Part shown: piece after piece, positions 31,061 to 43,012 of the stretch
Position numbering within the stretch: position 1 is the stretch's first letter
Layout: the number at the start of each line of letters is the position of its first letter
From: Zygnema cylindricum
Lineage: Eukaryota > Streptophyta > Zygnematophyceae > Zygnematales > Zygnemataceae
DNA length: 64,000 nucleotides
Direction of reading: 5' to 3'
Assembly: GCA_037447655.1 (NCBI GenBank)
Contig: JBBHKE010003208.1
Coordinates: 62,001-126,000, forward strand
Program-made: the position numbers and the translations under genes
The notes under the pieces: model-generated
Seen by the model: only the letters and a program-made list of their open reading frames with translations
Told to the model about the DNA's origin: nothing
The model's database searches: none

Positions 31061-32944
31061 TGCCGGAACCCCTTTTTCCCATACAGTCATCAGCGTACGG
31101 ATGTTTTGGCTTAACATACCGGACCTGAGTCCTAAATTTTCCACAAGGAGCGTGAAGCAATTTGGTTTATGTCTAACGGAGGCCGGACGACGAAGTAATT
31201 CCACTTCTTAGATTGCAGTTTCGCCACATGGAAGCAGTTTCCCACATCCTTGGCGGAGGGCACATTGTGGATTTGCACGTAAATTTTGGAATTGCAATCT
31301 AGATTATGCTATTAGACGTCAGTCAGACTTTAGTTCAGATCCAACTGACTTTTGGTTCATTAATTACCTTAGGTCAAAGTCGGGTGTTTCAACGCCATTT
31401 CAGGACTTTTGGTAGATTAGTGGATCCGATTTGGACTCTCAGTTCCGGATTAAGCCGGAGTCTTAAATATGACTTTTTGCCCTATGTGTGGTACGACCTT
31501 ATTTTTCCTATGTTAGTTCGATAGCAATTGCTCTCCTCTCATTGGCTCCTTGCATTGCGTTGACCTTTTCGATCTAAAACTGTACAAACTTTGTTGTATA
31601 AGGCACTTGGGGCCGAAGAAGACAGGTTGTTGTTTCATTACTGTCTCCTGAGAAAACCCTTAGAAAATTCCAGCAAACTTCTTGTGGAGAACATTTGTTT
31701 GTTATGTGATTTTGACCCTACTGCCATCTTGGTTTGTGTTTGTGCTTTGTGGAAATCTTAGTCCGGGTGGGTAGTTGGCACTATCTTTCCTTCTTGGGCG
31801 ATTTGAAACTTGTGGCTATTTGATATCGGGAGGGGTTTTCACGGTTCCGGTTTGCGCAAATCGAGGAGTTAAGGAGGACATTACCTGTTTCGGTGTCTTC
31901 AAGAGAGATTTTGTCTCCTCTTGTTGTCATCGTTGCTTTTGGAGGTATGTTGAGCTCGCTTGCTATTATTCTAAATCCTATCTTTATCTCTATTTTTCTA
32001 GGGCAAGGTGATATTGTTAATTTTGAAACAACTTATTATTCTTTTATTTTTCCGTTATTCTGCGTGGAAGTGCCTTTGTTCTCTCGTTGGTAGTCCTTTT
32101 TGGGTTTTTGTTGCATTTCAGCCAAGGTTTGCTACTAGAATCTTAAGGACCAAAACAGTGAGTTTTGAGGGAATCTTTCTTAGACTTCCAGCGGAGCAGC
32201 ACAGTACTGAAACAACAACCTTTCTCTTTCGGCCTAGAGGAGATAGGAGTTTTAGTTTAGAGAACCTCATCTTCTTTGGAGGAGTTAGAGTTGCAATTTA
32301 GGTTTACTTTTTAGGCCTTCGTTACTTCATGGGAGGAGGAGAGGTTCTAGAGAAAGGGGTTCAAGATAACGCATTTAGAGAGCAAGATAGACCAGAGGTA
32401 CTAACAACAGAACGCGATACTCAGATATCCGAGGAATCCGTCCCGGTCGCATATGTTTTCGATTCTCCGGCTAAAGAACCGGTAGGGACGTCCTCTCCTA
32501 CCCCTCCTCCTAGCCTAACTTCTTAGGAGTTCCCATCATTGGCCGAGGCCGCCAAGGCCCAAGCCAAGGAAAGAAAGAAGTCGTCTCCTACTGCCCGTCG
32601 GAAGGTGGTGGCCCATAAGGAGCCATTTTCGGGACACTTTCCTGAAGTTGGGTTTCATATTAGATCTAAGGTTCCTAGGCCTAAGATCCAATAGACCAAG
32701 AGATTTTGGCAGATCCTCAAAGGCCCGGTTGTTAAGAGATGTTGGCCCTTCACAATGTACACGAGTTGAAGGTGAAGAAAGAGTTTGTTCAGAGAATACC
32801 CCGCATCGATTGAGCGCGTGTAGTCAAGTCGGTAGGAGGGGTAGTGGAGATTCTGAGTAGCTCATCAAAAAGCAGTTCCTCTCAGTCCATACCAGACCAA
32901 CACTGGAGTGAACGCGCTTCTCGTCCTCAGGCCGCTCATGCAAC
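31061..32944. other. Unassigned region with gag-like open pieces
   Basis: No recognisable domain. 31740-31790 contains GGTGGGTAGTTGGCACTATC, like the leader of element H (GGAGTCGGCACTATC). 32329-32526 is open for 65 codons (Pro/Glu/Ser-rich), followed after one TAG by a Lys/Arg-rich stretch (about 32530-32690). This could be the decayed leader and gag of another retroelement. The 201-217-bp ORFs here show nothing I recognise. Confidence 0.35.
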
Positions 32945-33987
32945 TGTAAAACTACCATAGGTCCTCAGAGTAGGCAGCTCACACGAATCCTCTAGGATTA
33001 CCTTGACCCTTTTGTGTTTCAACAAGAATAACTGCCACCGTGGCCAACAAAAACTCTGACCACCTTCACCTTTGTGAAGGCAAGACCCCCCAAAGTCGAT
33101 AGCAAAATCAATCTCTGAATTTGCTCCCTTGAGCAGTAAATTATGGTGGGTCAAAGTTGACCTTTTGAACAAAAGCTCTCAGGGAGAGAGGGTCCTATCT
33201 ACCAAATTTTTCTAAGTCCTATCTCTCTCTAAAACTCTATCTACTGAAGTACGGCACCAATCAAAATATAATGTCGTACAAAAAGGTATAGGTGCCGTTG
33301 TACTTTTTGTACGGCCATTGTACGACATGGCCAACCAGTCGACACATGTCATATCTGGATTCGTTTTTATAATCCGCGGAGATGCCGTAATCCAATGTGG
33401 GCGCGCCACGTGTCAATCGATGTGGCGATGACCAAAAACCGACAAAATCCTATTCTGCGATCTCGACATCGTTCGCGGTCGTCCGATCAATATCGGGTTT
33501 TAATCGTAGCCGTCATAAATCTTTGCGCGATATTTGTTTCGCCGTCGAAACAAAATGCGCGGTATCTGTTCTGGAACCATACCGTACTCCGTACTTTAAA
33601 TAATTGTATCCATGCGCAACGTCCATAGTTTGTGTTAAATGAATTAGTTTACGCTTAAAAGTTTATATATTTGTCAAACCCTATATGTCTCAGCACCCAT
33701 CATAGACTTATAGGATATAGCTAACCGCTACCGGCTAGTTTCACATACGGTAGGTACCAAGATCAAATTTTGGGTCTATCAAGTACCCTTTTAGTAAATC
33801 TTCTAAAACATCTGCATGTCTCTCTATAGATAGCACAAGCAGCTATGGCTCTATCTCCCTCTTCAACCGTTAGTGAATGCTACAAGTGTGGGAGGTGAAA
33901 AGAGTAGTTAGAGGTAGACTGCCTTGGCTTTTTTTCTGCATTTAATTTTAGACCTAGAAAATACTAAAAGAACCATTAATTTCCACA
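32945..33987 (-). repeat. 3' LTR of copia B2
   Basis: 1043 bp, plus-strand TGTAAAACTACC ... AATTTCCACA. It has a CCTTCAC-AAAG-GTGAAGG hairpin (33063-33080), a tRNA-like module (33703-33792, decayed B box AGATCAAATTT, TTTT at 33789-33792) and the U3 hairpin (33859-33904). Confidence 0.88.
33063..33080 (-). promoter_or_regulatory. ARGG-type hairpin in U5 of copia B2
   Basis: Element strand CCTTCAC-AAAG-GTGAAGG, perfect 7-bp stem. Confidence 0.75.
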
Positions 33988-33989
33988 CT

Positions 33990-35422
33990 CTCTTTATTTT
34001 CTAGTCACCTTTTAATTTCAGACCACACTTCTCTTTGCTCGAAATTAGCTTAGGGGGTGGCACAGGTTTGGTCATCATATCTGCTACCATTTCACTATCT
34101 GGTCTATATTCTAAACTGATTATTCGGTCTTCTACCTTTTCTCTAACGAAGCTAAGTCTAATGTCCATATGTTTTGCTTTAAAATGGTGTTTACGATTGG
34201 CAAAAATGGCAATAGCTGCCTGATTCTCACAAAACACTTTTTGAACACAACTGTTAAGATGACTAATTTCACCAAGCAAGGACTTGACCCACATCAATTT
34301 TTTTACAGCAGAGCAAGAGGCCATGGGTGTTAGAGTTAGGCCAAGAGACCACCATGTTAGATTGAGCAATGACCTTTTATTGATTGTTGCTCCAGCAGCA
34401 AGCCCTATCACCCACATATAATACATACCCAGAAATGCATCTCCTCATACTATCATCCCATATTTGGCTTCACTCTAAGTGGTGATGTCAGTATTGTTCC
34501 CACCCAAATGTAACTATGCATCTCTAGTCCCTATGAGATATCTAAGGACTCTCTTAGCTGCCTCCCAATCTTTCTTAGTGGGAGCATTTACACTCCTACT
34601 TAGTATTCCTACAGTTGCGGCTATGTCCGTACGGGTACAATTCATGAAATAAATTAGGCTGCCCACTACTTGTCTATAAGAGATGGTCTGCATAAATCTT
34701 TTCTTTCCCGGGCCTACCTCATCATCTAAGATTATAACTCCATCTTCCACACTCCCCTCACTTCTTTTCTTTAGTTCCATATGAGTGGTACAACTATTAG
34801 CCTTGTCCATTTTGAATATTTCTAACATGTTTCCAATGGCCTCCTTTTGAATTAATCTTAGTATCTTTCTATCTCTGTCCCTCTCTACCTGAATTCCCAA
34901 AATATACCTTGCTTCTCCCATATACTTCATCTTAAATCTTCCTTTTAGATCATTTTTCAACTTATTTATTTTATCCATAGATTTACTTAAAACTTGCAAA
35001 TCATCAACATCAATTGCAATAAAAATAATTCATTTCTCATCTTCAAACAAATAAAGGAAATGATTTGAGCTGATCTAGATATATCCCAAAACTGTAAGAA
35101 ACTCATCGAGCTACTTCTTCCATTGCAGGGGCGCCTGTTTCAGCCCATACAAATATTTGATCAATCGGCATACCTTGCTCTCCTCCCCTTGCTCCACAAA
35201 TACTTCGGGTTGTCGCATAAAAATCTCCTCTTCCAACTCTCCATGTAGGAAGGCCGTCTTGATGTCCATCTGATGTACTTCTATGTCATCTGTTGTCGCC
35301 ATACTGAGAAGTATCCAAACAGAGGGAAACCTAACGACCGGAGCAAAAGTCTCCTCGTAGTCAATTCCCTCTTTCTAGGTAAATCCCTTCACCACTAACC
35401 GAGCCTTGTAGCGCTCAATGGT
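33990..35422 (-). pseudogene. Copia B2 Pol, RT to RNase H
   Basis: RNase H tail KHHFKAKHMDIRLSFVREKV with EYRPDSEMVADMMTKPVP at the 3' end, and RT-connection NKLKNDLKGRFKMKYMGEA. The active-site region near 34995-35010 is damaged (ATTGATGTTGATGAT reads IDVDD). Then QMDIKTAFLHGELEEEIFM. Several stops. Interrupted at 35422 by element H. Confidence 0.85.
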
Positions 35423-35609
35423 GTTATTGTTGATATTTGAGTATTTTCTAGGTTTGTATTAGGATAGGAAAAGAGCAGAGGCAGGATGCCTCTAACTCCC
35501 CTTTCCCGCCCCCACACTTGTTGTAGTCACTGAAGGCTAGACAAGGGATATAGAGCCATGGCTGCCTAGGTCCTCTACAGAAGAGATGGAATAGAGTGGG
35601 TAGATCCAC

Positions 35610-35699
35610 CAAAAAGATAGTTGACAGACCCAGGATTTAAACCTGGAACTTGCCGTTCGTCAAGATAGCCGTTATCCGGTAGCTTTATCCAATTAGTCT
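35610..35699 (-). promoter_or_regulatory. tRNA-like module antisense in element H 5' LTR
   Basis: Minus strand: A box TAGACTAATTGGATAAAGC (35681-35699), perfect T-arm CCAGG-TTTAAAT-CCTGG around the B box (35632-35642), TTTTT at 35610-35614. The 3' LTR copy (38619-38708) has a perfect B box GGTTCAAATCC. This is the best T-arm of the set. Confidence 0.72.
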
Positions 35700-36214
35700 A
35701 GGACGGCTGCTAATTACTGTTGGGTTTCATAAACATATAAATGTTATCAAGTAGATCAATTCATTTAACCAGACGAATTGATTCCTATTACATAGAAACA
35801 ATTCAAATATAGTACGATCTTATGTACATTTCGAAAAGGAAACCGCGCATTTGTTTTGACCGCGAAACAAATACCGCGCACCCATTTTCAACGGTTAAAA
35901 TTAAAGTCCGTTTTGATCAGACGGCCGCGATAGGCGCCGTGATCGCGGAATAGGTACTTTTGGCGTTTTATGGTCATTGCCACCTCGAGTGACACGTGGT
36001 GCGACAACATTGGATTGCGGCAACTCCAGAGATTACGGGAACAAATCCCGATTTGACACTTGTTGACATTTTGGCCATGTTGTACGATGGCCGTACATTA
36101 AGTACATCGGTACTTGTACTTTTATGTACGACATAGTAATTTTATTGGTGCTGAACGTGAATAGATAGAGTTTTAGAGAGGGAATAGGACTTAGAAAATT
36201 TAGTAGGTAGCGGC

Positions 36215-36242
36215 CTCTCTCCGAGAGAGCTCCTATATAAAA
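36215..36242 (+). promoter_or_regulatory. Core promoter of element H: CTCTCTCCGAGAGAG hairpin and TATATAAAA
   Basis: The 15-nt inverted repeat and the TATA box are adjacent. The same pair, with substitutions, occurs in C, E and (reverse) A and B. It suggests the RNA start lies near 36265, so about 340 nt of leader precede the LTR end. Confidence 0.6.
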
Positions 36243-36589
36243 GGTCATCTTTGACTTTTATAACTATCAATTTACTTGACCATTTTTAGTGATTCTTTTT
36301 GCTGCGTACTCAAGGGATTTCACGCTACATAGTGGTGTAATCAGTCAGAGTTTTTGATTGCCAAGGTGGGTGAATTTGTAAGGGAAAGTCAAAGTGGGTG
36401 AATGTGTCCAAAACTCATATTCTAACTTTGCATTCTGTGGTGGAACTGAGCACACATAAAGTCTTATTTCACAAGGGTGAAGCTATAATGGGTTTCTGAT
36501 TTTCAAGGGGTCAGTCATTTGGGTTTATATCAACTTGGAGTCGGCACTATCTAGATTAACTTTTTTTGGATCTGCGATTTCTGTGGGCA

Positions 36590-37612
36590 ATGGAGCACAC
36601 AAATTTTCAGGTTATGGGCCCAACATCTAGGGTGCCTATGTTCGATGGAACAGACTTCACTTTTTGGGAGTTTACAATCGAGGGATTGCTTTTCGAGAAG
36701 CACTTATGGGTAATTGTTTTGGGACAAGTGAGATGTCCGCCACTTTGCTTTGGAGGAGTTTACTATGGAGAATCGTCTGAGGCTTTCCAGAAAACCAACC
36801 GTATTTCAGATGCAACGGAAGGTGAAGGGAAAATTATTGCCATGGAAGGGAGAAATGGGGAGAAGGATAAAGGGACACCTATGGTGAGGGGAGCTAGGCT
36901 CTCCGCCACAGCTCCACTTAGAGGGGTTATAAGTAAAATTGAAGAAAATGATGATAAAATTTAGGAGTATAAAAACACTATAGCAAAACATCTCATACTT
37001 AGAAATGTGTCTAAGTCCATAGCTATCACTCTTTTGAATCTAACTAAGTCTTCGGAAATTTGGGAAACACTAAGTCAAATTTATAAGAGTGTGTCTATTT
37101 AGAGGCATCAATTAGTAAAACAAGAAATAGATGCCTATTTTTATAAAGGCGGTAAAATGATAGAGTTTTGCAATTATATTGCTGCGTTATATGTTGAGCT
37201 TGCTAGTGCGGGATATGTAGAATTTGAGGAGAGGAATATTAATACACTACTCATGAAACTCCCAGATGAGTACAAAAACATCATTTGTCGTATGCAGGCA
37301 ATGGATGTCTCCTCATGGACTTGGAGCTTTACCATGGGGATAATTCTTGTGAGGGAAAGCACTTTGGAGCTTCGTAGGGGAAGTGACAGAGTGAATGCAT
37401 TTACAGCTGGTGGTGATTGGCGGAAGCGTGATGAGAGGAACGGCGATGACGAGCGGAAGCGTGATGAGAGGAAGAAAGACAAAGGTAAACCTTATCGGAA
37501 CTTTGGTAGAAAGAGAGGGAGAGGAAAAGAAACAAGAGCTTTGAAAAAGTGGGTTTGCTTCTTTTATAGGGAACCGGGTCATTATATAGAGGAATGCCTT
37601 TGTTTGAAATAA
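36590..37612 (+). pseudogene. Element H gag with CCHC-like region
   Basis: Starts at the LTR-internal ATG: MEHTNFQVMGPTSRVPMF, FDGTDFTFWEFTIEGLLFEKHL. Two in-frame TAGs (36962-36964 and about 37100). The second part is open from 37157 to 37612: YKGGKMIEFCNYIAALYVEL, MKLPDEYKNIICRMQAMD, an Arg/Lys/Asp-rich tract (DERKRDERKKDKGK) and CFFYREPGHYIEEC, a damaged CCHC knuckle in which the second Cys is Tyr. Same Gag class as B and C. It is the only recognisable protein of this element. Confidence 0.85.
36610..36623 (+). other. Primer-binding site of element H (half-tRNA type)
   Basis: GGTTATGGGCCCAA follows the LTR end CA; 13 nt match the initiator tRNA-Met anticodon-arm complement. Confidence 0.82.
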
Positions 37613-37828
37613 CTTAGAAGTTAGAATTTGGATGAGGAGGAAGAAGGGAAAGAGGAGAAAGAAGATGAAGATATGTTGGAGCTTCTCCGCATCGGTAGTA
37701 TGGGGAAGAGATAAAAGCACACAAAAATTCCACGTTAGCAACAGTGTGCTTTTGGAGGTATAAAGGAAGTAAAGAGAGAGGAGATACTTGAGGGAGTTCA
37801 AAATATTGAGGACAGTTTCATACATATT

Positions 37829-38125
37829 TTGGAAACACAAAAATGGTCGGAAAGGGAGATTTCAACGGATTCCGAGAAAAGGGGAGAACTGAAACTAGAA
37901 GGGGTTCTAAACGATAAGAAAGAAGAGGAATATTTAATGAAAGGTATAGTGGAAGAAAAATATTTATTGGGAATATATTTAGAAAGTGAGAGTGGAAAGA
38001 AATCCATGGGAGAGAGTGAGGAAAGTTCATTTTTTGGGGGTAATGGGTTTGACATCACTAAAGGAAGTGATGATATTTATGAAGGTGTGCAGGTAAAAGG
38101 GTTAGCATCTGGGTGTATACTGTAG
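37829..38125 (+). other. Acidic open reading stretch in element H, function unknown
   Basis: About 98 codons, Glu/Lys/Ser-rich (SEREISTDSEKRGELKLEG, YLESESGKKSMGESEE), downstream of gag. It occupies the place of the Gag-protease acidic linker and integrase/RT of full elements. No family recognised. From 38131 to 38420 there is decayed RNase H sequence (WIKSLLGFMK) and a Lys-rich run. Confidence 0.45.
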
Positions 38126-38434
38126 ATTGGAGATGGGGTAGGCTGTTTGGATTGCAAGAGGGAAATCGGGTTGTGTGTGGATAAAAAAGTGATGAGATGG
38201 ATAAAATCTTTGCTCGGATTCATGAAATGTGGGATGCTAAAAAAATGTGTGATGCAATTATTATTTCGGTTAATCTAGAGCACTGTGTTAAATACGAGAG
38301 TATTTCCTTAAGTTTTATGAACGGGAAAAGAAAAAGGAAAAAAAAAAAGGAAAAAGATAAAGAAAAAGGGGAGGGGGTATTTGTTTATTTGTTTGTGGAA
38401 GTTGAAAGGAAAATAGACTAGAAAATAAGGGGAG

Positions 38435-39620
38435 TGTTGATATTTGAGTATTTTCTAGGTCTGTATTAGGATAGGAAAAGAGCAAAGGTAGTCTGCCTCT
38501 AACTCCCCTCTCCCAGCCCCCACACTTGTTGTAGTCAATAAAGGCTGGACAGGGGATATAGAGCCATGGCAACCTAGTTCCTCTATAGAACACATGGAAT
38601 AGAGTGGATAGATTCACCAAAAAGACAGTTGACGGACCCAGGATTTGAACCTGAATCTTGCCGTCCGTCAAGATAGTCGTTAACCGGTAGCTTTATCCAA
38701 TTAGTCTAGGACGGCTGCTAATTACTGTTAGGTTTGATAAACATATAAATGTTATCAAATAGATGAATTCATTTAACTATACGAATTGATTCCTAGTACA
38801 TAGAAACAATTCCAATATAGTACGGTCTTATGTACATTACGAAAAAGGATACCGCGCATTTGTTTCGACCGCGAAACAAATACCGCGCACCCATTTTCAA
38901 CGGTTAAAATTAAAGTCAATTTTGATCGGACGGTCGCGATAAGCGCCGTGATCGCGGAATAGGTATTTTCGGTGTTTTACAGTCATTGCCACCTCGAGTG
39001 ACACGTGGCGCGACAACATTCGATTGCGGCAACTCCGGAGATTACGGGAACAAATCCCGATTTGACACGTGTTCACATTTTGGCCATGTTGTACGATGGC
39101 CGTACAGAAAGTACATCAGTACCTGTACTTTTTCTGTACGACACAGTAATTTGATCGGTGCCGTACGTGAATAGATAGAGTTTTAGAGAGGGAATAGGAC
39201 TTAGAAAATTTAGTAGGTAGCAGCCTCTCTCCGAGAGAGCTAATGTACAAAAGGTCATCTTTGACCATTCATAACTATCAATTTACTTGACCATTTTCAG
39301 TGATTCTTTTTGCTACGTACTGAAGGGAGTCCACACTACACAAAGGTGTAGTCGGTCAGAGTTTTTGCCTGCCAAGGTGGTTTCATTTCTAAGGGAAAGT
39401 CAAAGTGGGTGAATGTGTCCAAAACTCATATTCTAACTTTGCATTCTGTGGTGGAATTGAGCACACAAAAAGTTTTATTTCACAAAGGTGAAGTTATTAT
39501 GGGTTTTTGATTGTCAAGGGGTCAGTCATTTGGGTTTATATCAACTTGGAGTCGACACTATCTAGATTAGCTTTTTTTGGATTTGCGATTTTTGTGGGCA
39601 ATGGAGCACGCAGAGTTTTA
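38435..39620 (+). repeat. 3' LTR of element H
   Basis: 1186 bp, same plan as the 5' LTR. The terminal CA has become TA. U3 hairpin CCAGCC/GGCTGG with outer CCCCT/AGGGG (38504-38555). U5 hairpin CTACAC-AAAG-GTGTAG at 39336-39351. Confidence 0.92.
39336..39351 (+). promoter_or_regulatory. ARGG-type hairpin in U5 of element H
   Basis: CTACAC-AAAG-GTGTAG, perfect 6-bp stem. Confidence 0.78.
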
Positions 39621-39625
39621 GTTAT

Positions 39626-41344
39626 CCGGGTTGAGTTTCAATTTGAATACACACTTACACCAGATTGGCTTCCTATCAGGGGGACAGTCCACCAATTCCC
39701 ACCTAATGGCTGCCATATCGAAGCCATCTCCTCATTATTGGTTGTCTTCCACTGGTTCCTCTCAGGACATTTCATCGCCTCACCATAAGTCTGGTGTTCA
39801 TCGGGATGAGAAAATTTGGTTACCTTGTTGTTAACTTATTTCTTTTGCAGTCTTTTGTTGCTTCTCCTTTCGCCCTCAAACTTTGATGTCGGAATGGATA
39901 GCTCTCGTGGATTCTTTCGAATAGTTTCGACTTCTCCCCTATCTCTGGATTCTGGGTCTATTTCCACAACGTCTTCCGTTTCGGTTGGAGTTGGCAATAA
40001 AGGTTCCACGGCTGAATCCTCCTCGGTTTGATTTGTACCTGCAAGATCATCGTCTTCTCGAAAACGTGGATAATTAGGAAGCTCAAAGTAATCAGAATTT
40101 TCTGACTCAAATCTGATTTTGACTGTGTTTGTATGCTTAAAGGGATCTATAGATTTCCTTTCATCCATGACAACGAGATGCTTTACTAGGATTATATCTT
40201 CTCTCTTGAGAATATAGACTCTATATCCATTTACATCTTTATCATATCCTAGCAAATATCTTGGTTTTCCTTTCAGATCAAACTTCCAATTTGACCGATT
40301 TGTGTCTAGACTGAACATTTGACCACCGAAAACCTTTAACTGTGAAACATCCGGTTTTCGGCCGGTTCATCTCTCATAAGGAGTTTGGTCATTTACTATT
40401 GAAGTAAGAACTTTATCCTTGAGATAATTTGCACAGTTCATAGCTTCACCCCAAAATCTCTTTCTTATCTTCTTATGTGAGAGCATTCTCCTGGCACTAT
40501 CACTTAGTGTTCTATTTAACCTCTCGGCTACACCATTCTACTCCAGATTTTCAGAAACTGTCTTTTAGTGTTGCACTCCATCTTCTCTTACAAAATCCTC
40601 AAACTGATTGGAGGTATACTCTCCCCCATTATCACTCCTTACTCTCTTAATACAGGTTTCATGGAGTTTTTCACTTTATGCCTTATATTCCTAATAAACC
40701 TATTGGGCCTCTGATTTATTTTTCAAAAAATATACTCTTGAGTATCGAGACCAATCGTCAATGATTGTTATCATAAACGTTTTACCACCGGGTGAGGGCA
40801 CTCTGGCTGGTCCCCAAATATCAGTATGTACCAAGTCTAACACTTTTTCTCCTTTATAAGTGGCTTCCTTTGGGAAGGGAAACCTGTGCGCCTTACCTTG
40901 AGCACAACCACTACAATCACTTAGGTTTTCTCTTTCTCCAAACTTAATTACTTCCATTATTCCCATCTTTTTCATTTTTTTCAACTTATCTAAATTCACA
41001 TGTCCAAGCCTCTTATGCCACAACATGATATCATGAACGCCAGTAGAGTAACGTTTCTTCTTTTCATTGCTTAAAATCAGCCTAAATATCCCTTGGCTAC
41101 CTTTTTCAGCAATGAAATAAACTTCCTCCTCAAAGCTAGCAGTAAAGGTTCCCTTCCTAGTGCTAGTCTCAAAACCCTTATCATCTAACACAGGCGTTGA
41201 GATGAGGTTTTTGTTTAACTCTGGAATAAACAACATATCAAGGAATTTCACTATGGATGTCTTTCCCTCCACAAAGACTTTCAGATCTACCGATCCTACC
41301 ATAGTTGTAGTGACTACCCTCCCATCCCCATACTTTATCTCTAC
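39626..41344 (-). pseudogene. Copia B2 Pol, protease end to RT N-terminus
   Basis: Reads upward from 41344: VEIKYGDGRVVTTTMVGSVD, GAG-pre-integrase MLWHKRLGHVNLDKLKKM, CSGCAQGKAHRFPFP, HTDIWGPARVPSPGGK, damaged integrase core (stops at 40560-40700), FSLDTNRSNWKFDLKGKPRY, the ELPNYPRFREDD linker, and at 39640-39780 the RT N-terminal segment on the minus strand. Gypsy M interrupts it at 41344, H at 39626. Confidence 0.87.
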
Positions 41345-42550
41345 TGTCATGCCGCATCACGTCGGTGCACCTAATTATACTTAATAGCATAGAAAGGGTC
41401 ATTCAAAAAAGACTCCACACTAACTTAAACGTGGGTATGTTGCGGTGGCGACAAGATCGTACACCTTTCGGTCCGACACCGTAAAATCCACGGGCCGTTT
41501 AGATTTTCCCCGCAAATTTGTCATTCGACAGAAATCTCGCAAACCGACGTGAGATGTCGTCCGAGATTTTCGCGGACCAACTTTCTCTGCAAGCCGGAAT
41601 TTCTCGCAAACCGACTAAATTTGCTCTCCGGGAGTTTTTCACGAACCGACTTACTTCGTCGGCCGGAATTCCCGCGACCAATTTATGTCGATGTACGCAC
41701 GGCCGCGAACCGAAACATGAACTCGAGGTGGGGTCAGCGCCATCGTGGATTTGAAACGTGAATGGACGGCCACCAATGATGCAGGCGAATGGACACTCCG
41801 GATGCAGACTGCATGCAGGTTCATTTTAAGTCATGGACCCTTGGAGGTCGCACGCATTCACATGTAGCGTAGGAAGGGTTTTTATCCGCAAGTTGTGATT
41901 CTGTAACGTAAGGCATACGTTTTTGGTCGCCTATTGGCCATAATCCAAACTAGGAGCAAACAGCTACAAAGAACGCATGTATTCGTAGTAAGGTAGACTC
42001 TCACCTGTAGACTTTGTACTTAGCGAATTTTAGGTGAATTCAGTGCTCACAATTTCAAGAGCACAGGAATTCTCTTTTTGGAAGATTTAACCTAAACTTT
42101 TATTATTTTTTTGTGAAATTGTCAAGATAGGTTTAGTGACTATTTTTCTGGTCATTGAGCATTCTGCCTAGCTCGCTCTCAACTTTCTTTTTAATCTGCC
42201 TTGCAATTTAATCTACGCGGCTCACGCCGAGGCCTAACCGGTTTCCCTTCACTTCTTCTCTCTTCATGTCAAGTAGATAACGGCTCAGCTTTCTATCTCA
42301 GGCTGTTGGTGAACCATGGATTGTGATTGGACAGTTTTGGGTTTGCTTGTGTGGTTCCTTGGTGATAGTGGATTAGGGTTGACTTTTTTTATTTGTTTTG
42401 TTTCTGGTTAAATCTGGTTATCTCAGATTTGCCCGTGGTTTTCTACATTTTCAGTTTATGTGTTGTGATATTTAGGTTCGATCTTTATTTATTGAACTCC
42501 TGTTAATAATATAAACAGAGCAAGGAGCCTAATGGCTATCTATTGGCTTA
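41345..42550 (+). repeat. 5' LTR of gypsy M
   Basis: Matches the 3' LTR over about 1206 bp, including the GCGGCTCACGCCGAGGCC block and the run of Gly/Arg-type GC-rich sequence near 41460-41760. Beyond TTGGCTTA the copies diverge, so the exact LTR end and the PBS are uncertain. Confidence 0.8.
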
Positions 42551-43012
42551 ATATTCCTTTGTTCTTGAAATTGTCTCTTTTTCTTCTATTTTCTTCAATT
42601 TGAAATTGTCTCTTTTTCTTCTATTTTTTGCAATATCAAATTGTCTCTTTTTCTTTTATTTTCTGCAATTTGAAATTGTCTCTCTTTCTTCTATTTTCTG
42701 CATTTTAACATTTTCAGTTTTGCTCCATTTTTTGCAATTTGAAATTGTCAATTTTTCTAAGTTTCTTTATTCCTTGTGTCAATCGGTTCTTCTATCTAGT
42801 TTTTGTCAATTTGTTTGTATGTTTAGATTTCTGCAATGTTTTATTTTCATTTCATTTGTTGTCTAGTTTGTTTTTGAGTTGTTGAATCTAAGATTGCTGA
42901 ACTGTCCGGTATCGTTTTCTCTTCTTTCTTCCTACCGGATTAACTCACTAAAAAAACCTAGCAAAATTAAAAAAAAACCTTGAGATATATATATATATAT
43001 ATATAGATATAT
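42551..43012 (+). repeat. Pyrimidine-rich tandem repeat and TA microsatellite in the M leader
   Basis: Four to five copies of a ~40-bp unit (GAAATTGTCTCTTTTTCTTC TATTTTCTGCAATTT-like, split here for length) at 42566-42745, then TATATATATATATATATA at about 42985-43003. Confidence 0.75.

Larger units (their letters stand above)
35428..36609 (+). repeat. 5' LTR of element H
   Basis: TGTTGATATTTGAGTATTTT ... ACAAATTTTCA. Contains the U3 hairpin with ACTTGTTGTAGTCA (35513-35530), the antisense tRNA-like module (35610-35699), CTCTCTCCGAGAGAG (36215-36229), TATATAAAA (36234-36242) and the gag ATG at 36590. Confidence 0.92.
35428..39620 (+). mobile_element. Copia element H (plus), gag-only, non-autonomous
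   Basis: LTRs 35428-36609 (1182 bp) and 38435-39620 (1186 bp). Perfect GTTAT duplication (35423-35427 and 39621-39625), with the RT sequence of B2 continuing across it. PBS GGTTATGGGCCCAA at 36610; purine tract AAAATAAGGGGAG at 38422-38434. The internal region is only 1825 bp: gag, an acidic spacer and a vestige of the RNase H end. No protease, integrase or RT. It must have been mobilised in trans by a relative. Confidence 0.93.
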
